From positions 1-40,526 of the forward strand of contig JACMME010000205.1 of the NCBI GenBank assembly GCA_014379205.1: 40,526 nucleotides of DNA, in the 5' to 3' direction. Below the pieces are notes generated by a model. That model was given only the letters and a program-made list of their open reading frames with translations. It did not search any database and was not told the origin of the DNA. Origin of the DNA: Gemmatimonadaceae bacterium (GTDB lineage: Bacteria > Gemmatimonadota > Gemmatimonadetes > Gemmatimonadales > Gemmatimonadaceae). Positions 15,284 through 23,531 of this stretch are shown piece by piece (within the stretch, counting starts at the first letter, position 1; each line of letters opens with the position of its first letter). The position numbers and the translations under genes were made by a program.

Positions 15284-15813
15284 GCGACGTACCACGCCTG
15301 CCAATGCTCGGGCCGGAAAATGTCAGTGGGAAGGTGCGCGCAATCTTCGAAGCCTTCCTCAAGGAACGCGGTAACATTCCGAATCTTTTTCGCACGGCGG
15401 CCCACCGTGAACCGATAGCGGAAACGCTGTTCGCTCACATGCGAGCCGTTATGGGACCCGGCCAGGTGGACGTGCGCCTCAAGGAGCTGCTCTCGGTGCG
15501 CGTGTCACATATCAACCTGTGCGATTATTGACTTTCATCTCATACTGCCTTGGCAAGGCGGCTGGGAACGACTGAAAAGGAGCTCGAAGCGCTAGAGCGT
15601 GGCGATTTCGCTGACTTTGAACCATCCTGGCGCGCGGCGCTGGAGTTCGCAGAAGCGATGACGCCTACACGTGGCCTTGCCAGCGAAGCAGTGTACGGCC
15701 GGGTTTCGGAGTATTGGACGGCGGCGCAGACCGTCGAGATAACGGCTGTGATAGCGCTTTTCAATTACTTCAATCGCTTTGCGAATGCCTTGCGTATCCC
15801 GCCAACGACGTGA
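15280..15813 (+). CDS. AhpD-like (carboxymuconolactone decarboxylase family) selenoprotein, CxxU
   Basis: The frame from ATG 15280 (ATGA overlap with the hydrolase gene) to TGA 15811-15813 is interrupted only by TGA at 15529-15531 (codon 84). Residues 81-88 read C-D-Y-U-L-S-S-H, i.e. the AhpD redox motif C-x-x-C-x3-H with selenocysteine replacing the second, nucleophilic cysteine. The sequence before it (SVRVSHIN) and after it (ALARRLGTTEKELEAL, then ITAVIALFNYFNRFANAL) is continuous family homology, and the full 177 residues match the peroxidase-related CMD proteins. A compact stem-loop (15545-15561) follows the UGA. Family members relay electrons to, or act as, peroxidases. The substrate here is unknown. 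Without recoding, an 83-residue fragment ending before the active site would be produced. Confidence 0.92.
15529..15531 (+). other. Recoded UGA (selenocysteine 84) in AhpD-like protein
   Basis: This in-frame TGA follows TGC-GAT-TAT, so the protein would read Cys-Asp-Tyr-Sec. The histidine four residues later is the conserved partner in AhpD. The frame stays open and homologous to 15813. Confidence 0.9.
15545..15561 (+). promoter_or_regulatory. Bacterial SECIS-like stem-loop of the AhpD-like gene
   Basis: CUGCCUU (15545-15551) pairs with AAGGCGG (15555-15561), with one G-U pair and otherwise perfect, around the three-base loop GGC. The stem starts 13 bases and the loop 20 bases after the UGA. 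A short stem with G at the start of the loop, at about this distance, is the known bacterial SECIS pattern for SelB binding. Confidence 0.75.
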
Positions 15814-15849
15814 AGCGCAAACAACCGGTGCGTGATTATGGAGCATGAG

Positions 15850-17277
15850 ATGTCCGAAAAATTCCGCGACGAAAAGGATCCACTCGGCACTTTGAAGGTG
15901 CCGGCATACGCGCTGTACGGAGTGCAAACACTGCGGGCGGTTCAGAACTTTCCCATAAGCGGTCTGCGGGCGCTTCCAGCATTTGTGATTGCTACCGTGC
16001 GCATCAAGAAGGCTGCCGCACTCACTCACATGGAAACGGGGAGGCTCGACGCAAAACTCGGGCGCGCGATAGTCAGCGCTGCCGACGAAGTTCTGGGTGG
16101 GCAACATCATGAACACTTCGTGGTCGATGTCTATCAGGCGGGCGCGGGGACGTCTCATAACATGAACACGAATGAGATACTGGCCAACCGCGCAAACGAG
16201 TTGCTCGGCGGCTCGCGCGGCGAGTATGCGCCGGTTCATCCCAACGATCACGTCAACATGGCCCAGTCAACCAATGACGTGATTCCCACCGCCATCCGAC
16301 TTGCCTGTCTCGCCGAGCTCGACGGTCTCGTGGACGCCTACTCGAGCCTACGTGACGAGCTGCTTGCCAAGGGGGAGGAATTCGACGACGTCCTCAAGTC
16401 AGGTCGCACGCACTTGCAGGACGCTATGCCCATCCGGCTCGGCCAGGAATTCAAGGCGTACGGAGGAACGATTCAGCGCTGCATACGGCGCATTCAGGAA
16501 TCGGCTGATTACCTGCGTGATCTCGGAATCGGCGGGAGCGCGGTAGGCACGGGAGTAACGGTCGAACCGGAGTATCCCGATCTCATGCGCAAGCACCTGA
16601 CTGCCATTTCGGGACTGACGCTCCGCACAGGCGAAGACAGAATACAGCTCATGCAGAGCATGGGCGACATTGCGGCCTTCAGCGCAAGCCTGCGTGGACT
16701 CGCACTCGATCTGAGCAAGATTGCCAGCGATCTTCGACTGATGGCGAGCGGACCCAGGACGGGCTTTGATGAGATCCGTCTTCCCGCCGTTCAGCCCGGC
16801 TCCTCCATCATGCCCGGGAAGGTGAATCCCTCGATTCCGGAGATGGTGAACCAGGTCTGCTTTCAGGTGATCGGAAACGACACGTGCGTTGCCATTTCCG
16901 CCGAGCATGGCCAGCTCGAACTCAACGTCATGATGCCCGTGATCGCGTACAACGTCCTTCTCTCAATGCAGATTCTCAGGAACGCAGGCGTCTCCCTCGC
17001 CGAGCGCACGATCGAAGGCATCGAGGCCAACCGCGAGCAGTGCCAGTACTGGCTCGAGCGGTCCGCGGCGCTCGCCACGGCTCTCGCTCCGCAGATCGGC
17101 TATGCACGAGCGGCGGAGATCAGCAAACAATCCGTAAAAGAGAACACTCTCATCAGGGAACTCGTGCGCCGCGAACAGATTCTTCCGGACGATCAGATCG
17201 ATGAGGTGTTGGACATGCGCAAGATGACCGAGATCGGTGTGCCCGGTGGCAAGTTTGGGGCGGCCGCTGCGGGCTGA
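15850..17277 (+). CDS. aspA: Aspartate ammonia-lyase
   Basis: This 475-residue protein belongs to the aspartase/fumarase superfamily; it would convert L-aspartate to fumarate and ammonia. The signature is GSSIMPGKVNPSIPEMVNQV, with the VxxxVNQV ending typical of aspartase rather than class II fumarase. Also seen are YGVQTLRAVQNFPIS, GAGTSHNMNTNE, SGRTHLQDAMP and QLELNVMMPVI. Note the Gly (PGKVNP) where many aspartases have Ala. The ATG at 15850 has GGAG 6 bases upstream; GTG 15832 or ATG 15838 in the same frame would add a few residues. It ends just before a large inverted repeat and an Rrf2 regulator gene. Confidence 0.88.
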   Translation: MSEKFRDEKDPLGTLKVPAYALYGVQTLRAVQNFPISGLRALPAFVIATVRIKKAAALTHMETGRLDAKLGRAIVSAADEVLGGQHHEHFVVDVYQAGAGTSHNMNTNEILANRANELLGGSRGEYAPVHPNDHVNMAQSTNDVIPTAIRLACLAELDGLVDAYSSLRDELLAKGEEFDDVLKSGRTHLQDAMPIRLGQEFKAYGGTIQRCIRRIQESADYLRDLGIGGSAVGTGVTVEPEYPDLMRKHLTAISGLTLRTGEDRIQLMQSMGDIAAFSASLRGLALDLSKIASDLRLMASGPRTGFDEIRLPAVQPGSSIMPGKVNPSIPEMVNQVCFQVIGNDTCVAISAEHGQLELNVMMPVIAYNVLLSMQILRNAGVSLAERTIEGIEANREQCQYWLERSAALATALAPQIGYARAAEISKQSVKENTLIRELVRREQILPDDQIDEVLDMRKMTEIGVPGGKFGAAAAG

Positions 17278-17297
17278 GCGTGGGAGTGGGCGTTGGA

Positions 17298-17390
17298 GTG
17301 GGGAGTAGGGGTTGGGGGATAGGGAGTAACTGAACGCGCAACCAACTCAAGCCTCAGCGCACTCCCCATCCCCCAACCCCCACTCCCCAC
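17298..17390 (+). repeat. Large purine/pyrimidine inverted repeat (30-base arms)
   Basis: The 30-base arm at 17298-17327 is almost all G and A with three T. Its complement is found at 17361-17390 with only two mismatches, separated by a 33-base loop. The arm contains several runs of three to five G, and a similar G-rich stretch begins at 17279. It could be a strong hairpin (terminator of aspA without a T-run) or form a G-quadruplex or triplex. No coding potential is seen in 17278-17426. Confidence 0.8.
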
Positions 17391-17426
17391 CTTGTCCCAT
17401 CCTGCCGTCGCATCTATCCTCAAGAC

Positions 17427-17882
17427 GTGCGCATAACCACCTGGGCCGAGTACGGCCTCATCTGCGCGCTTCATCTCGCGCGTCGTAAAACGGAAGGGCC
17501 GGTGACTGGCCGCGAGATCGCCGAGCGCGAGAAGCTGCCGGCGGACTACGTCGAGCAGATTCTGCTCCGGCTCAGGCGTGCCGACGTAGTGCGGAGTGTG
17601 CGCGGGGCGCATGGTGGTTATCTCCTGGCGCGGCAACCGGCTTTGATTTCCGTTCGCGAGGTCATCAGCGCATCCGAGCTTGCCACCTTCGATTTGCATT
17701 GCGTATCGCATCCTGTCGACGATGAGCGCTGTGCCGCTTCGCACGAATGCAGCATCCGGCCCGTGTGGGTGATGCTGCAACAGAAAATCGACCACGTTCT
17801 CGAAGGGGTTCATCTATCGGATTTATTGCACGATGAACAGACCGTGCGCGGCCGCGTAGGGTTGCCCGTTCTTCAGGCGTAA
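17427..17882 (+). CDS. Rrf2-family transcription regulator
   Basis: The 151-residue protein starts at GTG 17427 with the Rrf2 winged-helix pattern: MRITTWAEYGLICALHLA, then GREIAEREKLPADYVEQIL and VRSVRGAHGGYLLAR. Three cysteines in the region that binds an iron-sulfur cluster in IscR and relatives are Cys92, Cys102 and Cys108 (spacing x9, x5, against x5, x5 in IscR). I infer a redox or iron-sulfur sensing repressor. Its targets are unknown, but it lies 1.6 kb after the selenocysteine AhpD-like gene, so that redox cluster is an attractive candidate. Confidence 0.88.
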   Translation: MRITTWAEYGLICALHLARRKTEGPVTGREIAEREKLPADYVEQILLRLRRADVVRSVRGAHGGYLLARQPALISVREVISASELATFDLHCVSHPVDDERCAASHECSIRPVWVMLQQKIDHVLEGVHLSDLLHDEQTVRGRVGLPVLQA

Positions 17883-17893
17883 CGCCCGGCAAC

Positions 17894-18463
17894 ATGGCCG
17901 GGCGCATCGGTAGCCAACTGAATTCGCTTCTGCAAGGATGGCGCACGACTCGATCCGACAGAGCCCGGGCGAGAGCGTACGTCACAACGCTTTTTGCGGA
18001 GCCGTCGCCGGATGATACGGCTTGGCTTGCCGAGCACGGCACCAGGGGCGATGTGGATCATGCGCTCTGGGAGCTTCGATATGCCCGTCGAGCGCTGGGA
18101 TTGATCGTCGCTCAGAGAGATGCCCTCAACGACCAGACCGCATCTTTGGTTGCGCGCGCCCTTGCAGCGGCCCTTGGGCGCGACCGCTCCGTTGCCGCAG
18201 GGAAGCTGCGAGTTTCTGAACAGCAGCTCAATACTCGACTGCGTGCGTACGCCGATGCCCTCGGTAACCGCGCAGGAGCCGGCAGTGCGTGGCACCTTGG
18301 CCGCACGCTGCTCCGCTTTGCTGGTCGCGTGGAAGGCACGCCGCCCGAAGGGGTATCACGGGCATCCGATATTTTGACCAATTATCTTGCTGACGCCAAT
18401 GAAGCATTGCGCGAGCAGTTTGGTGGAGCTGAGCTAGTTGAGCCCGCAACGCGTGAGCGGTGA
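17894..18463 (+). CDS. Unknown helical protein after the Rrf2 gene
   Basis: The 189-residue protein is Ala/Arg/Leu-rich, predicted mostly helical from its composition, and has no signal peptide or membrane segment. The middle (LWELRYARRALGLIVAQRDALNDQTASLVARAL) looks like helical hairpins, and no cysteines are present. It begins 11 bases after the Rrf2 stop, so it is probably in the same transcript. I do not recognise a family. Confidence 0.65.
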   Translation: MAGRIGSQLNSLLQGWRTTRSDRARARAYVTTLFAEPSPDDTAWLAEHGTRGDVDHALWELRYARRALGLIVAQRDALNDQTASLVARALAAALGRDRSVAAGKLRVSEQQLNTRLRAYADALGNRAGAGSAWHLGRTLLRFAGRVEGTPPEGVSRASDILTNYLADANEALREQFGGAELVEPATRER

Positions 18464-18477
18464 ACGGACCACTCGAT

Positions 18478-18508
18478 AAAAATCGCGACACGTTGGACGT
18501 GTCGCGAT
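18478..18508 (-). terminator. Rho-independent terminator of tRNA-Leu
   Basis: On the - strand ATCGCGACACG (18508-18498) and CGTGTCGCGAT (18492-18482) form a perfect 11-bp stem with a 5-base loop, and a T-run follows. It lies about 20 bases past the tRNA 3' end. On the + strand it is preceded by A residues, so it may also act after the unknown gene ending at 18463. Confidence 0.8.
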
Positions 18509-18525
18509 GACAGGCGGGACTTCTC

Positions 18526-18610
<85 letters not shown>

Positions 18611-18621
18611 GTAAGGGTCGA

Positions 18622-18650
18622 AACGTAAGCGTACTGGACGGATGCGTCAA
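18622..18650 (-). promoter_or_regulatory. Promoter of tRNA-Leu
   Basis: On the - strand TTGACG (18650-18645) and TACGTT (18627-18622) are separated by 17 bases. The tRNA begins 12 bases after the -10 box. The -35 box is near consensus. Confidence 0.65.
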
Positions 18651-18772
18651 CGCGATATGGCGTTGCAGCGAGTCGGAGCCAGCTCTACTTTTCGCCGCGT
18701 TGCCTGGAGAACCACGTGCTCTCGCACGGAGTGTGACGATGCGGTGCTCCGGCTAGTCTTTTATCATGAATG

Positions 18773-19240
18773 ATGCACAAGACTGACACACCGGATGCGC
18801 ACACGATTGTCAGGAACAAACGCGCACGTTTTGACTACCACATCATGGAGACGTGGGAGGCTGGAATCGTTCTGTCCGGAACGGAAGTCAAGTCGCTCCG
18901 GTTGGGCAAGGCGAATCTGGTGGATAGCTACGCGATTGTGACCAAGGGCGAGATATGGCTGCTCAACCTGCACATCTCGCCTTACGAACAGGGAAACCAG
19001 TTCAACCACGAGCCCACGCGAACGCGTAAACTCCTCCTGCATCGGAAGGAGATAACGCGACTGATCGGCGCGGTCGAGCGGCAAGGCCTCACGCTGCTGC
19101 CACTCGATCTGCATTTCAGACGCGGCATTGCAAAAGTGACTCTAGCACTCGGAAAGGGGAAGAAATTGCACGATAAGAGGGAAGACCAGAAGCGGAAGGA
19201 CGATGAGCGTGACATTGCGCGCGTCGTGCGAACTCGATGA
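18773..19240 (+). CDS. smpB: SsrA-binding protein SmpB
   Basis: The 155-residue protein binds tmRNA and delivers it to stalled ribosomes in trans-translation. Family features: [10 protein letters not shown], then [14 protein letters not shown], an INLxxxHIxPY-type segment here as [13 protein letters not shown], and a basic C-terminal tail ([13 protein letters not shown]...). Two ATGs, at 18770 and 18773, are adjacent and in frame; either can start it. Its stop overlaps the amidase start (ATGA). The ssrA RNA gene was not seen in this window. Confidence 0.95.
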   Translation: MHKTDTPDAHTIVRNKRARFDYHIMETWEAGIVLSGTEVKSLRLGKANLVDSYAIVTKGEIWLLNLHISPYEQGNQFNHEPTRTRKLLLHRKEITRLIGAVERQGLTLLPLDLHFRRGIAKVTLALGKGKKLHDKREDQKRKDDERDIARVVRTR

Positions 19241-20457
19241 TCGTCGCCGTGCTCCTGGCGGCTCAGATCGCCGCAGCGCACCCCGCAGTCATCACGATAC
19301 GGGGACAGAGTGGTGAGCAGAAAGTCGCGGTAGCGGAGAAGCTGTCCGGCCCAGCCATTCGTCTGTCGGCGCTGTCCCCCGTCATTCCGGTATCGATTGA
19401 CTCACTTGGCGGTGGCCGATACCGGGTCACCCTCGCGGGGATAGAATTTTTTGTAGCTGATCAAGCACCGTTCATGGAGATCGGCGACCGCGTACTGCCT
19501 CTCGCCACTGCTCCCTTTTTGGACAACGGCGACCTGTTTTTGCCACTGCAGGTGCTTGTGGAGCAGCTACCGCGCGCCGCTTCCAACCGCCTTCGCTACG
19601 ATATGGCCAAGGCGGAGCTGCTGGTGTTTGCGGCACCTTCCGCAGGACCGACGGCGGCGCTCGCAGTCCCATCGCGTTCCAGGCCTGCGTCCTCAGCCGC
19701 ATCCAGGAAGCGCACTACCACGCATACCGGAAAAAGGCGGGTAGTTGTCGATGCAGGGCATGGTGGCCCGGACAATGGAATGAGCGGGCCGTTGAGGGGT
19801 GAAGGCTTCCGCGTCCATGAGAAGCACATAACTCTGGCGGTTGCAAAGCGTCTCGCTTCCATACTGCAGTCGCGCGGTGTCGACGTCGTGATGACGCGTA
19901 CGACCGACACGCTCATCGCGTTGTCCGACCGCGGGCGTATTGCGAACCAGCGCAACGGCGACGTCTTTGTATCAATTCACGTCAACGCCGCAAACCTGCG
20001 TTGGCCGCGCCCCGAGGCCGCCCGCGGTTTCGAGACGTACTTTCTGGCGGAAGCGAAGACCGAGGATGCGCGACGGGTAGAGCGAATGGAAAACGAATCC
20101 GTAAAGTTCGAGACTGGCGTCACTGCGGATAAGGACGACCCGCTCAGTTTCATCATGAACGACATGGCTCAGAATGAGCACCTGAGGGAGTCCAGCGAGC
20201 TCGCTTCGATGATACAGGCAAGCCTCGGCGATATGCATCCGGGACCGGATCGCGGTGTCAAGCAAGCCGGCTTTCGCGTACTGGTAACAGCCTTCATGCC
20301 CGCGGTGCTCGTAGAAATCGGCTTCGGAACGAACGTGGACGAAGCCCGCTTCCTCACGCAACCACAGCGGCAGCAGGAGATCGCGACCGCGGTAGCAGCC
20401 GCTACCATGAAGTATCTCGAACACTACGAACGTAGAGTGGGGCTCGCGGGGCGTTGA
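19237..20457 (+). CDS. N-acetylmuramoyl-L-alanine amidase (Amidase_3, exported)
   Basis: The 406-residue protein has a short signal sequence ([16 protein letters not shown]), then an N-terminal all-beta copper-amine-oxidase-like or AMIN-like region with two similar strand-rich segments, a Ser/Ala/Arg linker (residues about 135-165), and a C-terminal zinc amidase. Zinc-site motifs are [11 protein letters not shown], the following Glu in the EKHITL region, SIHVNA and the catalytic Glu in [10 protein letters not shown]. It cleaves the amide between MurNAc and L-Ala in peptidoglycan, in the periplasm, for daughter-cell separation or wall turnover. It overlaps smpB and the next lipoprotein gene by 4 bases each. 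Confidence 0.92.
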   Translation: MIVAVLLAAQIAAAHPAVITIRGQSGEQKVAVAEKLSGPAIRLSALSPVIPVSIDSLGGGRYRVTLAGIEFFVADQAPFMEIGDRVLPLATAPFLDNGDLFLPLQVLVEQLPRAASNRLRYDMAKAELLVFAAPSAGPTAALAVPSRSRPASSAASRKRTTTHTGKRRVVVDAGHGGPDNGMSGPLRGEGFRVHEKHITLAVAKRLASILQSRGVDVVMTRTTDTLIALSDRGRIANQRNGDVFVSIHVNAANLRWPRPEAARGFETYFLAEAKTEDARRVERMENESVKFETGVTADKDDPLSFIMNDMAQNEHLRESSELASMIQASLGDMHPGPDRGVKQAGFRVLVTAFMPAVLVEIGFGTNVDEARFLTQPQRQQEIATAVAAATMKYLEHYERRVGLAGR

Positions 20458-21851
20458 AGCGGATCGCTCCGCTCCTGGCACTGACGCTGGTAGCAGGTTG
20501 CGCTTACTTCAACGGCATCTACAACGCCCGTCAGGCAGAGAAGCGAGGGGACAGGGAGTCTGATCGAGGTCGCGATGCAGCGGCCGCAGGTTTCTACGGT
20601 ATCGCTGCAGCGAAAGCCGAAACGGTGCTGGTCAGACATTCGAAAAGTGGTTGGTCTGACGATGCGCTATATCTGGCTGGCCGCGGCTGGGCGCTCAGTA
20701 GCCAGTGTGACCGTGCTGTTCCGCGGCTGGAAGCATTTCTCGCTCTCCCTTCACGACATGACGAACGCAGCGAACGCGCGGCTCTCGCGCTCGGCATCTG
20801 CAGGGTGAAATTGAGCCAGCACGTGCCTGCACGGGAGCTTTTGGTTCCGTTGCTTCGCTCGCGCAACTCCAAAATCACCAATCTCGCCGCCGTGTGGGCA
20901 GCTCGGGCTTCCATGGCCCTCGGTGAGAATGATTCGGCCCTCGTGTACCTGCGCGGGGCGTCTGCCTCAGCGGCGGAGTGGGAACTCGCCACGGCTTACC
21001 TCTCGCAGCGCCGATTTACCGCTGCGGAATCGCTATTGGTCAGGCGAGCGGAGCAAGGCGACTACCGGCCGGATATATTGGGCGTCATGTCAGAGCTGTG
21101 GGCCGCCGGCCGCAAGGATGCTGTACTTCGGCTCGCTGCCACATACGCCAGCTCACGTGCACGTCGGGTTGAAAAGGCGCGCATACACCTTGCGGCGGGA
21201 GATCTGCTCATGGCCCAGGGACAAGACTCCGTCGCTACGACGCATTTCATCGAAAGTCAGCGGCTGGGTCGGGATTCAATCCCCGCGCGAGAGGCAACCG
21301 CGAGACTGACGCTCCTTTCGCTCGGCACGCTCGCGACGCTTCCAGATATCGAGGCAGCGATTGTGCGCTCGCATGAAGCTGCCGATGGAACGGCGCTGCA
21401 ACGTCGCCTTGAACAGAACCTGCTGTTCGTGAAAATTCTCGATGCGCGAACAGACTACACGGGCTCGTCACTCTTTCTCGCTGGGGAGGTTGCGCGAGAT
21501 AGCCTGGGTGGGGGAGGATATGCTCACGCGGTTTTCAAGCGGATCGCGGCGACTATTCCCAACGCTCCGGTAGCGCCCAAGGCTCTCCTGGCAGCGGCGG
21601 CTCTTCGGCCCGATTCCGCGCAGACTTACAACGCGCGGCTGCGCGAGCAGTATGCGTCTTCCCCATACGTGCTGGAACTGGAGGGACGCGACAACCCGAT
21701 CCTCGGCGCAGTGAAACCCGCTGAGACGTTGTTACAGCAAGCGTGGACGGCCGCGCTCAAGGAGTACACGGACAGCCTCACGGTCCGGCAGCGTGCGGCA
21801 AGCGCCACGACCAACGCGCAACCAGCTCCGGTACCGCCACCCCCCGCATGA
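20454..21851 (+). CDS. TPR-type helical-repeat lipoprotein
   Basis: The start is a TTG at 20454 overlapping the amidase stop (TTGA). The 465-residue product has a good lipoprotein signal ([16 protein letters not shown]). The rest is a series of helix pairs like TPR or Sel1 repeats, e.g. SDDALYLAGRGWAL, SERAALALGICRV and FTAAESLLVRRAEQG. The C-terminus is a Pro/Ala-rich tail. This looks like an outer-membrane-anchored scaffold, such as those seen in BamD- or YbgF-like proteins, but no specific family is recognised. Its operon partners are an amidase and pyrD, which does not reveal its role. Confidence 0.75.
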   Translation: MKRIAPLLALTLVAGCAYFNGIYNARQAEKRGDRESDRGRDAAAAGFYGIAAAKAETVLVRHSKSGWSDDALYLAGRGWALSSQCDRAVPRLEAFLALPSRHDERSERAALALGICRVKLSQHVPARELLVPLLRSRNSKITNLAAVWAARASMALGENDSALVYLRGASASAAEWELATAYLSQRRFTAAESLLVRRAEQGDYRPDILGVMSELWAAGRKDAVLRLAATYASSRARRVEKARIHLAAGDLLMAQGQDSVATTHFIESQRLGRDSIPAREATARLTLLSLGTLATLPDIEAAIVRSHEAADGTALQRRLEQNLLFVKILDARTDYTGSSLFLAGEVARDSLGGGGYAHAVFKRIAATIPNAPVAPKALLAAAALRPDSAQTYNARLREQYASSPYVLELEGRDNPILGAVKPAETLLQQAWTAALKEYTDSLTVRQRAASATTNAQPAPVPPPPA

Positions 21852-22804
21852 GCTCCAGGCAGCAAAGCAAGCTCAACGGTGCAGCTGTCCTGACCGTTCG
21901 CATCGGGGGACTGACCTTTCAGAATCCGATCGTCCTTGCAGCTGGAACGGCGGGCTACGGACGCGAGCTTGCGGGCGTCATGGACCTTGACGCGCTGGGG
22001 GGAATTGTAACAAAGGCGGTCAGCCCACTCCCGCGCTCGGGAGCTCCGGCCCCACGAGTTGCTGAATTCGCAAATGGGATGATCAATGCAGTCGGCCTCG
22101 CCAACCCGGGATTGCAAGAGGTAAATGAGGAGCATCTTCCCTGGCTCAGTCGTAACCTGCGCCGCGCCATAACGATTGTTAACGTGGTTGGATACACAGC
22201 TGACGATTACGTCGAGGTTGTTACGGTACTGTCTGATTCTCCCGGTGTTGGTGGGTTCGAGTTGAACGTGAGCTGTCCGAACGTGGAGCGCGGCGGTTTG
22301 GAGTTCGGCTCGGATCTCCAGGTGTTGGGCGATCTCGTGCGCCGAACTCGCGAGGCGACGCGAAAGCAGCTCTTCGTCAAGCTGTCACCGGTCGCACCAG
22401 ACATAGTTTCCAGCGCGAGAACTGCTGTGGATGCGGGTGCCGATTGTCTCACTCTCGTGAACACCGTACCGGGATTGGTTATCGATGTCGGCGAGCGCCG
22501 GCCGGTGCTCGGTTTTGGCACGGGCGGCATCAGCGGCAGCGCCATTCTGCCGATCGGCGTACTTGCCACGTGGAAGGTGCGCAATGCGGTGACAGTTCCT
22601 CTAATGGGCGTCGGCGGCGTGTCTTCGGCCATGGATGCCCTGCAATACCTCATAGCCGGCGCTTCACTCGTAGGCGTTGGCACAGGAGCGTTACGGGATC
22701 CGGGGCTACCTGCGCGTATAGTCGCGGACCTGGAACGCTGGTGCAGTGAGAATTGCAAAGGTGGCCTTGGCGAGATAATCGGCTCCCTCCAGATGCCGAA
22801 ATGA
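21848..22804 (+). CDS. pyrD: Dihydroorotate dehydrogenase (class 1B catalytic subunit)
   Basis: The 318-residue protein oxidises dihydroorotate to orotate in pyrimidine synthesis. Key motifs: NPIVLAAGTAGYG, NAVGLANPG, FELNVSCPN with the catalytic Cys of class 1 enzymes (soluble, not the class 2 Ser), KLSPVA, NTVPGL, GGISGSAILP and GVGGV. Class 1B enzymes usually need a PyrK electron-transfer subunit, which is not in the window. The ATG at 21848 overlaps the preceding stop by 4 bases. An upstream in-frame extension to 21743 exists but lies in the previous gene. pyrF follows with another ATGA overlap. Confidence 0.92.
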   Translation: MSSRQQSKLNGAAVLTVRIGGLTFQNPIVLAAGTAGYGRELAGVMDLDALGGIVTKAVSPLPRSGAPAPRVAEFANGMINAVGLANPGLQEVNEEHLPWLSRNLRRAITIVNVVGYTADDYVEVVTVLSDSPGVGGFELNVSCPNVERGGLEFGSDLQVLGDLVRRTREATRKQLFVKLSPVAPDIVSSARTAVDAGADCLTLVNTVPGLVIDVGERRPVLGFGTGGISGSAILPIGVLATWKVRNAVTVPLMGVGGVSSAMDALQYLIAGASLVGVGTGALRDPGLPARIVADLERWCSENCKGGLGEIIGSLQMPK

Positions 22805-23493
22805 TCCCGCGAATAATCGTGGCGCTCGACGTTGGCTCACAGGCCGCCGCTTTGGCTATGGTAGATGCTCTTGGGGAAGACTGCGATTTCTTCAAGGTTG
22901 GGAGTGAGTTGTTCACTGCTGCCGGACCGCCGATCGTGGAGAAATTGGCAGCGCGCGGCAAGGATGTTTTTCTGGATCTCAAGTTCCACGACATTCCCGC
23001 CACGGTTCGCAGTGCCGCGCGCAGCGGGGCGTCGCTCGGCGCGCGGCTGCTTACTGTGCATTCGTCGGGCGGCCGTAGCATGATCGAGGCAGCTGTCGAG
23101 GGAGCAGGTGACAAGTGCGGAGTTCTCGGCGTTACCGTTTTGACATCGCTTTCACCTGTTGAGCTTGCAGACGCATTGGGACGGCCATTTGCCGACGTGG
23201 AACTCGAGGCGACCCGACTGGCGTCGGTAGCTCGATCTGCAGGCGCCCGTGGAGTCGTGTGCGCGGCATCGGAGGTACGAACAATCAGAAGGCAGTTTAG
23301 TGAGCCCTTCGAGATACTTGTTCCGGGACTTCGCATGCCTGGGGGTGCCAGGCAGGATCAGGCTCGGGTGGCAACGCCGCGTGAAGCTGCTGACAGCGGC
23401 GCGAACTACCTCGTGCTGGGTCGCGCCGTAACGAGCCGGCCGGATATCGCAGCCGCGTTACTGGAAGTGCGCGCATCGCTCGCCATCCACTGA
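22801..23493 (+). CDS. pyrF: Orotidine 5'-phosphate decarboxylase
   Basis: The 230-residue protein decarboxylates OMP to UMP, the last step of pyrimidine synthesis. The signature DLKFHDIPATV carries the catalytic Asp/Lys residues; other landmarks are the start IIVALDVG, FFKVGSELF, GVTVLTSL, VPGLRMPGGARQDQ and LVLGRAVT. The length is typical of the bacterial short form. The ATG at 22801 overlaps the pyrD stop. The gene is the end of the smpB-to-pyrF chain, followed by 549 bases without a gene. Confidence 0.94.
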   Translation: MIPRIIVALDVGSQAAALAMVDALGEDCDFFKVGSELFTAAGPPIVEKLAARGKDVFLDLKFHDIPATVRSAARSGASLGARLLTVHSSGGRSMIEAAVEGAGDKCGVLGVTVLTSLSPVELADALGRPFADVELEATRLASVARSAGARGVVCAASEVRTIRRQFSEPFEILVPGLRMPGGARQDQARVATPREAADSGANYLVLGRAVTSRPDIAAALLEVRASLAIH

Positions 23494-23531
23494 TCACCTT
23501 ACCCCGAGACTTCGACCGGCACTGTCACCGG

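Noticed and set aside
15550..15813. A separate 87-residue gene, or a pseudogene split by a stop at 15529
   Set aside because: The upstream frame is the same and encodes the other half of one AhpD-like protein; the TGA sits at a Cys position with a SECIS-like stem, so recoding explains it better than decay.
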